64,000 nucleotides of DNA from JASBTN01 sp965228805. GTDB lineage: Bacteria > Pseudomonadota > Alphaproteobacteria > Rhodobacterales > Rhodobacteraceae. Each line of letters starts with the position of its first letter. Within the stretch, counting starts at the first letter, position 1. The stretch is from contig NZ_CBDDIE010000003.1 in the NCBI RefSeq assembly GCF_965228805.1, positions 124,001-188,000 on the forward strand, written 5' to 3'. Shown one piece after another: positions 59,171-64,000 of the stretch. The notes under the pieces are model-generated. The model had not been told where the DNA came from, did no database searches, and saw nothing but the letters and a program-made list of their open reading frames with translations. The translations under genes and the position numbers were made by a program.

Positions 59171-60010
59171 TCAGGGAGCAAAGCTCAAGGTGATGTTGAA
59201 CCCGTGGTTCCCGGCAGGAACACCGCCCCGCGCCCGGGGATAGCGCGCCGTGCGCACCGCGTTCCTTGCCGCATCATCCAGAGCGGCGTTTCCAGAGCTG
59301 CTGATGAGCGCGTAGGACACCAGGCTGCCATCTGTGGAAACCATGAGCGAAAGTCGCACGGTCCCAGAGACGCGCAGCCCCCGGGGATAGCGCTTTCGGC
59401 GTTCAATAGCTGCCCGGATCTTGCCGCCCCAGCGGGCCAGGTGCCGCTGGGCATCCCCTTGTCCGACTGCGGTTTCGCTCGCACTGGATTGCCCTGCTGC
59501 ACTGCCACCCTTGGAGCCGCGGGCGGTTTGAGCCGCGCTACTGTCCGATGACGCCGACGGGGTTTCGGCCGTAGGGCTGGGTTGAGGCGGGCTTGGCAGG
59601 GCCGCTTGCACGCTGTCTTCTGTGGGCGCGAGTGTGCGTTCAGGCCTACGCGGCAGGCGCGGTGGTGGCTGTTGCGCAGCGTCGGGCAAACGCTCCTGTG
59701 CCTGGGCAACAACGGGCCTGGCCGGAAGCACATGCGGCACGGGCGTGTGGGGCCGCACCTCAGGAACAGTCATCGCAGGCGTGGTGGGCGGTGGCCGCAT
59801 GGAGACAGGCTCGGGTCCCGCAGAAGGTGGCGTTTCCCAGCTCTCGACCAGGACCTCCAGTGACGCCGCGCTGGCCAGCAAAGACACCTGCGCCTGCCCC
59901 ACTGCTCCGGAGGCCTGGACGCCGAATTCGTCCCGCACCGGCCAAAGCGCGACATGCATGGCCACGGCCAGAACCAGGAACCCTGGCAGTTCCAACCTGG
60001 ACGCCCTCAT
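59171..60010 (-). CDS. tonB: TonB-family energy transducer
   Basis: 279 residues: one N-terminal helix (LPGFLVLAVAMHVALWPV), a long Pro/Ala-rich periplasmic spacer, and a C-terminal TonB domain (KIRAAIERRKRYPRGLRVSG, TVRLSLMVSTDGSLVSYALI, AVRTARYPRA). Carries proton-motive energy from ExbB/ExbD to an outer-membrane receptor, here presumably BtuB for cobalamin. Start overlaps the ExbD stop (ATGA). Last gene of the cobalamin operon. Confidence 0.9.
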   Translation of the reverse strand: MRASRLELPGFLVLAVAMHVALWPVRDEFGVQASGAVGQAQVSLLASAASLEVLVESWETPPSAGPEPVSMRPPPTTPAMTVPEVRPHTPVPHVLPARPVVAQAQERLPDAAQQPPPRLPRRPERTLAPTEDSVQAALPSPPQPSPTAETPSASSDSSAAQTARGSKGGSAAGQSSASETAVGQGDAQRHLARWGGKIRAAIERRKRYPRGLRVSGTVRLSLMVSTDGSLVSYALISSSGNAALDDAARNAVRTARYPRARGGVPAGNHGFNITLSFAP

Positions 60011-60378
60011 GGCTGCACCAGAAGTTCGACGGGCAGATCGGGCGGCAGGCGCTTCAGCAGGCGGGCAAGCTCGACCACAGGTAGGGCAGCATCGGCGGCG
60101 ACGGTCAGCGGCGCGTCTGGGGCAAGCGCTGCAAGGGCTTCAATGGCAGCATCCCCTTCGGCCTCCTCGAACATGACCGTTCCCTCGCCCGTTATGAACA
60201 GCCGCGCCTGCCCTTCGGCGGTTGCCTCAAGGGTCGCTGTGGGCGGTGTGACGTCGACCGGGGCGGGCGGCGCAATCTGCGAGGTCATCATGAAGAAGAC
60301 CAACAGCAGGAAGACCACGTTGATCATCGGCACGACCGCTTCGGCTTTGGGCTGGGGGGGCTCTGTGCGAAACTGCAT
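60007..60378 (-). CDS. exbD: ExbD/TolR-family biopolymer transport protein (second copy)
   Basis: 123 residues: single helix near 12-30 (AEAVVPMINVVFLLLVFFMM) in the ExbD manner, though the aspartate of the usual PMIDVVF is replaced by Asn (PMINVVF), then a short periplasmic domain (QARLFITGEGTVMFEEAE). Two ExbD paralogues follow each other here, and this one lacks the conserved helix Asp. May form a heteromeric complex with ExbB and the other ExbD. 3 bp after the first exbD. Confidence 0.87.
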   Translation of the reverse strand: MQFRTEPPQPKAEAVVPMINVVFLLLVFFMMTSQIAPPAPVDVTPPTATLEATAEGQARLFITGEGTVMFEEAEGDAAIEALAALAPDAPLTVAADAALPVVELARLLKRLPPDLPVELLVQP

Positions 60379-60381
60379 GGC

Positions 60382-60759
60382 TCACTCCAGCACCGCAAGG
60401 CGCATGTAGCCTGCGGCATTGAGAAGCCGCATCACATCGACCAGCCTTTGCAGCTGCGCCTCCTCGGTGCCGCGCAGCACGATAATGTCGTCCATATCCG
60501 AAACCAGCGCGGCGATGGCGTCGGACAGAGCCTCCTCGGCAATCTCGCTTCCATTCAGCCAAAGCGCCTCTGCCCCGACGACCAGCAGGCGCGGCGGACC
60601 GGAATAGGCCGCCCCCACCTGCCCTTGCTGCAAGGGCAGGCTCAGGTCGCGGGCGAATTGCGCGGTCAGCATGAAAAAGACCAGCAGCAGAAACACCACG
60701 TCGATCATCGGCGTGAGGCCGAGGCGTCGATGCGAGGTCTCCAGCCGGAACGAAAACAT
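60382..60759 (-). CDS. exbD: ExbD/TolR-family biopolymer transport protein (first copy)
   Basis: 125 residues. Helix with the intact catalytic-type Asp: LGLTPMIDVVFLLLVFFMLT. Periplasmic part includes RLLVVGAEALWLNGSEIAEE and IIVLRGTEEAQLQRLVDVM. Proton-channel component of the TonB motor with ExbB. ATG overlaps the exbB stop by 1 bp. Confidence 0.9.
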   Translation of the reverse strand: MFSFRLETSHRRLGLTPMIDVVFLLLVFFMLTAQFARDLSLPLQQGQVGAAYSGPPRLLVVGAEALWLNGSEIAEEALSDAIAALVSDMDDIIVLRGTEEAQLQRLVDVMRLLNAAGYMRLAVLE

Positions 60760-61397
60760 CAGGCCACCTTCAGTTCTGGCGCGGAGTGGGGCCGCGCCAG
60801 CACCAGCTGTGTTGCGTAGTCTTCAAAGTCGCGGCCCATGGCCTCGGCGACGGACGCAAACCAGCTTTGCGCGATGGTCGCCGGGATCGCCACGGCCATA
60901 CCGGCTGCGGTGGTCAAAAGTGCTTCCCAGATGCCACCGGCCAGGGCAGCCGCATCCGCTTGGGCACCGCTTTCCTGCAGGGCCTGGAAGGCCTCGATCA
61001 TGCCCAGAACAGTACCGAGCAGCCCCACCAACGGCGCGACCGAAGCGATCAGATCCAGCGGGCGCAGCCCTTCGCGCAGCTCCGCGAGGTGACGCAGCGC
61101 GCGGCGTGTGATCTCCTCGCGCTGTTCGGCTTCGCTCAGGTTGCGGCCAAGAACCTCCTGACACTCCCGCAGAAACCGCATCCGCAACCCGCCCCGGCTG
61201 ACGTCCGCCCCCTGCCCCAGCGACAGCGCCTCGACGGCGCGCTCCGCCCGGTCTCGTTGCCAGGCACCAAGGCGCATGAGCCGAAAGAGCTTCCACATGA
61301 CCAGTCCCAGAAGCAGGACCGAAAGCAAGGCGATCACCCACAGCGCGGGTCCGCCCGTCTGCAGGAAGGATTGGATCGAGGAAATCGAAGACAACAT
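60759..61397 (-). CDS. exbB: ExbB/TolQ/MotA-family proton channel
   Basis: 212 residues from ATG 61397 (MLSSISSIQSFLQTGGPALW), preceded by AAGGGG. Three helices: near 20-40, about 115-135 (LDLIASVAPLVGLLGTVLGM) and about 155-180 (GIWEALLTTAAGMAVAIPATI), the MotA/TolQ/ExbB signature. Couples proton flow to TonB. Starts 1 bp after the stop of the unknown 335-residue gene. Confidence 0.92.
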   Translation of the reverse strand: MLSSISSIQSFLQTGGPALWVIALLSVLLLGLVMWKLFRLMRLGAWQRDRAERAVEALSLGQGADVSRGGLRMRFLRECQEVLGRNLSEAEQREEITRRALRHLAELREGLRPLDLIASVAPLVGLLGTVLGMIEAFQALQESGAQADAAALAGGIWEALLTTAAGMAVAIPATIAQSWFASVAEAMGRDFEDYATQLVLARPHSAPELKVA

Positions 61398-61398
61398 C

Positions 61399-62406
61399 TC
61401 AATGCCCCTTGCTTTGCGGGTCGTCATCCTCGTCAGGCTCCGTGCCTTTGTCGAAGGCCGTCGCCCAGGCGTCAATCACCGGGTTGTCTTGATCGAAACG
61501 CCGCGCCTGGCGGATCGCATTGCGCAGACCGACACGTTCCAGCCGCGAACCCGGCCCGGCCACGCCCTCCGGCCCAGTGGCCGCTTCAAGCGCGTTGTCG
61601 AACAGCGCTTTGGCGGCAACGTAGGCGTCACTCCCCCATTGGCTCAGCAGGGCTTGGAACCGATCGTGCGCAGCGCGGTTCGGGGTTTTGTCGGCCCCCA
61701 TCCGGTCGATGACCGGATTTTCGGGATGCAGATTGCCACAGGGCACCCAGCCTTCCGGAATGGGTGTATTGGCCGAGTGAGTGCGGCCCGCGCGCAGAAG
61801 CTTGGGCAGCACATGGGTATGGGGGCCTTCGGGCGATTTGCCACCCGTGTCCGGCCCGCCGATCTTTTGATAGACCTCAACCCGTCCAATCGGGGTCAAC
61901 GCGACGCGCGCCGGGTGCGCCTTGAGGATCGCGCCCATGGCCGGGTTGCCCTGGTCGAACAACGACCGTTCGGCCTGCGCCCGCAGCACGTCCAGCAGCT
62001 CGGGATCGGCGGTGCGAATGCAGAAATCGACCTGATGTTGCCCAAGCCCCATGTCAAACAGGATAGCCGCGCGGTCCTCAGGACGAATTGCGCCGTCATC
62101 GGGGCCAAGTTCGGTCAGCACCCTACGTCCGGCCATTGCCGCCTCCTCGCGTGGCAGGCAGAGCGAGATGCCGTGGCTCCAGCGGTGGGTCTTGGGGCTG
62201 AGCATCTCCCAGGCCACGGGTTTCACGCCATCCAACCGGTCAATCCGCACACCACCGCGCATGGTCATCTGGGTCAGCGCGCCCGGAGGCGCGGGCATCG
62301 GGTCACCCGCAACATGGTGAAATTCGGCGATGGCCCCGAACGACCCCATGTTCCAGCCCGCGTTTTCGTCCGTAAGAGCGCTTTGCAGCAGCGTTTCAAG
62401 TTCCAT
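61399..62406 (-). CDS. Uncharacterised protein in the cobalamin operon (possibly DUF6925)
   Basis: 335 residues from ATG 62406 (MELETLLQSALTDENAGWNM). No signal peptide or membrane helix; cytosolic. Conserved-looking patches are NAGWNMGSFGAIAEFHH, HRWSHGISLCLP, GLGQHQVDFCIRTADPELL and GPHTHVLPKLL; several His/Cys could bind a cofactor. It overlaps the 3' end of cbiZ by 11 bp and ends one base before exbB, so it is translated with the uptake genes. Databases may call it DUF6925; not verified. Function unknown; a role in corrinoid handling is an inference from position. Confidence 0.7.
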   Translation of the reverse strand: MELETLLQSALTDENAGWNMGSFGAIAEFHHVAGDPMPAPPGALTQMTMRGGVRIDRLDGVKPVAWEMLSPKTHRWSHGISLCLPREEAAMAGRRVLTELGPDDGAIRPEDRAAILFDMGLGQHQVDFCIRTADPELLDVLRAQAERSLFDQGNPAMGAILKAHPARVALTPIGRVEVYQKIGGPDTGGKSPEGPHTHVLPKLLRAGRTHSANTPIPEGWVPCGNLHPENPVIDRMGADKTPNRAAHDRFQALLSQWGSDAYVAAKALFDNALEAATGPEGVAGPGSRLERVGLRNAIRQARRFDQDNPVIDAWATAFDKGTEPDEDDDPQSKGH

Positions 62407-63049
62407 GGCTGTTCTCCTCGATCCAACTTTGGGTCGCCTGGGAAATGGCGGTGTAAGTGGCCTGGCCGATGGCCTCGGCCTGGGGGGTGTGCAGACCGGC
62501 AAAACGCTCGGTCCCGACAGGGGCGGCAAGGGCGATGCAATCGGTGCCGGTGCCGGTCACCTGCCCGGTGCCTATGCGCGGGCCGTGCTCGACCAGGGCA
62601 GCGGTGCGGGCCTGGGTGATGATGCTCATCGCCTCAAGCATCGCGGGTTGGCTGAGGCGAAGGCTGCATTCCACCGCAATATTGATCGTGCCCCAACAGT
62701 CGCCGTCATAGGCCATGCGCGTCCCAACACGTTCCGCGTTCGACAGGCCCAACGTAATCACGGCATGGGCCTCGACCCCTTCCACCGCAGCCCGGGCTTC
62801 GACGAAGCGGGTGATATTGCGCGAGGTCAGGAAGCACGGTGCGTCCGAGGCTTGCTTTGCCGTCAATTCGCCCGCCAGCCAGGTGTCCACATCCAGCTCG
62901 CGCGGCAGGTCGGCGTTGCGAACTTCGCGCCACAGAATCCGGTCTGCATGGATGAAGCCGGGCCTATTCAGAACCCAACTCAGCACCTGCATGGGCTGGG
63001 TCAGGCGCATCTCCAGCCAGGGGCGCTCCAGCGTGACCCGCGCGGTCAT
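62396..63049 (-). CDS. cbiZ: Adenosylcobinamide amidohydrolase
   Basis: 217 residues. CbiZ cleaves the aminopropanol side of adenosylcobinamide (and some pseudocobalamins) to adenosylcobyric acid, for salvage or remodelling of incoming corrinoids. CFLTSRNI near 72-79, HAVITLGLSNAERVG near 95-109 and TGTGTDCIALAAP at 165-177 are the family motifs. Lies between the ATPase and the unknown gene in the same transcript; overlaps the ATPase gene by 4 bp. Confidence 0.9.
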   Translation of the reverse strand: MTARVTLERPWLEMRLTQPMQVLSWVLNRPGFIHADRILWREVRNADLPRELDVDTWLAGELTAKQASDAPCFLTSRNITRFVEARAAVEGVEAHAVITLGLSNAERVGTRMAYDGDCWGTINIAVECSLRLSQPAMLEAMSIITQARTAALVEHGPRIGTGQVTGTGTDCIALAAPVGTERFAGLHTPQAEAIGQATYTAISQATQSWIEENSHGT

Positions 63050-63804
63050 TCCAGCACCTCAAGCGGCTGAAAAACGGGGCCCTCAGGCCCGGTTTCGAAA
63101 TGCGCAGTGATACCAAAGTGCGCACTGAGGTTACTGGCGCAGAGTACCTGGTCCGCCGGGCCGTCTGCCTTGATCTCTCCATCACACAGCAACACCAGCC
63201 GCGTGCAATGGCGCACCGCCAGGCCCAGGTCGTGGAGCGACACCAGGACCGCCTTGCCCCGGTGGGCTAGGCCTTCAAAGATCTTCATCGTCGCGATCTG
63301 GTGGGCGGGATCCAGCCCTGCAATCGGCTCATCCGTCACCACCAGTGGCGTCTGCTGCGCCAAGGTCCGGGCAATCAGCACCCGCGCCTGTTCGCCGCCC
63401 GACAGGCGGGTGACAGTACGTTTCCGCATGTCGGACAAGGACATGTCCTCCAGCGCCTGTTCGATGGCAGCGGCGTCCTCATCTCGCGGGCGTTGCCCCA
63501 TGGCGAGATGCGGCAGGCGGCCCAGGGTGACCACGGTTTCGACATCCACGGGCCAGGCCAGCTCTCGCGCCTGCGGCAGCCAGGCCACCGCCCTCGCCCG
63601 CTCCCGCGCGGTCATGGCGGCCAGGTTGCTGTGACCCTCGCCGTCGATCAGGCCAAGCGCGGCGCGCATCAAGGTGGTCTTGCCGGCACCATTGGGACCG
63701 ATCAGGCCCACGACCTCGCCCGTGCCGATCTCCAGGCTGACATCTTTCAGAATGTCACGCCCGCGACGGGCCACATTGAGTTTGGAAACAGACAGCAAGC
63801 TCAT
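63046..63804 (-). CDS. btuD: Cobalamin/corrinoid-type ABC transporter ATPase (BtuD-like)
   Basis: 252 residues from ATG 63804, overlapping the permease stop (ATGA). Walker A GPNGAGKTT (36-44), signature LSGGEQAR (134-141), Walker B LVVTDEP, D-loop GLDPAH. The short tail AHFGITAHFETGPEGP fits FecE/BtuD-type ATPases of siderophore, heme or B12 importers. CbiZ and TonB genes in the same operon favour cobalamin. Confidence 0.87.
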   Translation of the reverse strand: MSLLSVSKLNVARRGRDILKDVSLEIGTGEVVGLIGPNGAGKTTLMRAALGLIDGEGHSNLAAMTARERARAVAWLPQARELAWPVDVETVVTLGRLPHLAMGQRPRDEDAAAIEQALEDMSLSDMRKRTVTRLSGGEQARVLIARTLAQQTPLVVTDEPIAGLDPAHQIATMKIFEGLAHRGKAVLVSLHDLGLAVRHCTRLVLLCDGEIKADGPADQVLCASNLSAHFGITAHFETGPEGPVFQPLEVLE

Positions 63805-64000
63805 CCCATTTGCCTCCGCGTCTTGTAGATCAGATGCAAAAACAGCGGCGCGCCAATCAGGGCTGTCACGACCCCCAGCTTCAGATCCCGCGCGGGCAGC
63901 ACCACCCGCACCGCGATATCGGCGGCTAGCAGAAGGATCGCGCCACCCAGGGCCGAACTCCACAAAAGGGCCGAGGGCCGGGCCTTCACGAAGGGGCGCA
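63801..64000 (-). CDS. btuC: FecCD/BtuC-type ABC transporter permease (C-terminal fragment at window edge)
   Basis: About 66 residues of the C-terminus are present and the frame stays open to the right edge. LGVVTALIGAPLFLHLIYKTRRQMG is the typical C-terminus of BtuC/FecCD permeases (IGAP.FL..L). The rest, the binding protein and the outer-membrane receptor would lie beyond 64000, with a cobalamin riboswitch expected there. Confidence 0.85.
   Translation of the reverse strand, partial: RPFVKARPSALLWSSALGGAILLLAADIAVRVVLPARDLKLGVVTALIGAPLFLHLIYKTRRQMG

Noticed and set aside
1..64000. tRNA, rRNA, CRISPR array, prophage or IS element
   Set aside because: No cloverleaf, spaced direct repeats, transposase or phage genes were recognised by eye.

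Overview
The window is a gene-dense, GC-rich chromosomal segment of an alphaproteobacterium, most likely a marine Rhodobacteraceae (Roseobacter-group) member. Supporting signs are a PccR-type short-chain acyl-CoA regulator beside propionyl-CoA carboxylase, a betI-betC-betB-betA / choXWV choline and choline-O-sulfate locus, a hisS-hisZ-hisG cluster with short HisG, a B12-dependent ribonucleotide reductase and a CbiZ cobalamin-salvage locus. About 59 protein genes were recognised. No rRNA, tRNA, CRISPR, prophage or insertion sequence was seen.

Layout. 1-5.5 kb: 3' part of pccB (cut by the left edge), a Bcr/CflA-type exporter, the pccR-like regulator, an alpha/beta hydrolase, a CoxG-like protein and a YdcH-like protein. 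5.6-14.7 kb: osmoprotectant locus. betI, betC, betB and betA run leftward; the choline ABC transporter choX-(lysE-like)-choW-choV runs rightward; an ideal BetI-type palindrome lies between. 14.9-22.2 kb: peptide/nickel-type ABC transporter (two permeases, fused double ATPase, no binding protein), aldehyde dehydrogenase, hot-dog thioesterase, YcaQ-like DNA glycosylase and SDR. 22.2-28.5 kb: UPF0114 protein, small conserved protein, rpsD with a strong promoter, SRPBCC protein, Hint-domain protein, LpxR-like protein, a cystathionine-lyase-family enzyme and a small secreted protein. 28.6-30.5 kb: an RtcB ligase and PrfH release-factor pair, the ribosome rescue/repair module. 30.5-42.4 kb: GT87-like membrane protein, short nrdJ, DUF1489-like protein, hisSZG, small SH3-like secreted protein, slyX and dnaE. 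42.6-52.6 kb: xdhABC followed by a BMP-type ABC transporter (ATPase, two permeases, binding protein) with a potassium-channel gene inside it, probably for purine uptake and oxidation. 52.9-59 kb: DAO-type oxidoreductase, orphan binding protein, chemoreceptor, flavodoxin-like protein, a frameshifted membrane gene and an L,D-transpeptidase-like protein. 59.2-64 kb: leftward operon btuC(partial)-btuD-cbiZ-unknown-exbB-exbD-exbD-tonB for TonB-energised cobalamin/corrinoid uptake and remodelling.

The parts connect. Propionyl-CoA assimilation (via methylmalonyl-CoA mutase) and NrdJ both need B12, which the right-hand operon imports and salvages. The least-explained items are the 335-residue protein between cbiZ and exbB, the leader before rtcB-prfH, hairpins at the start of two genes, and several intergenic palindromic repeats.
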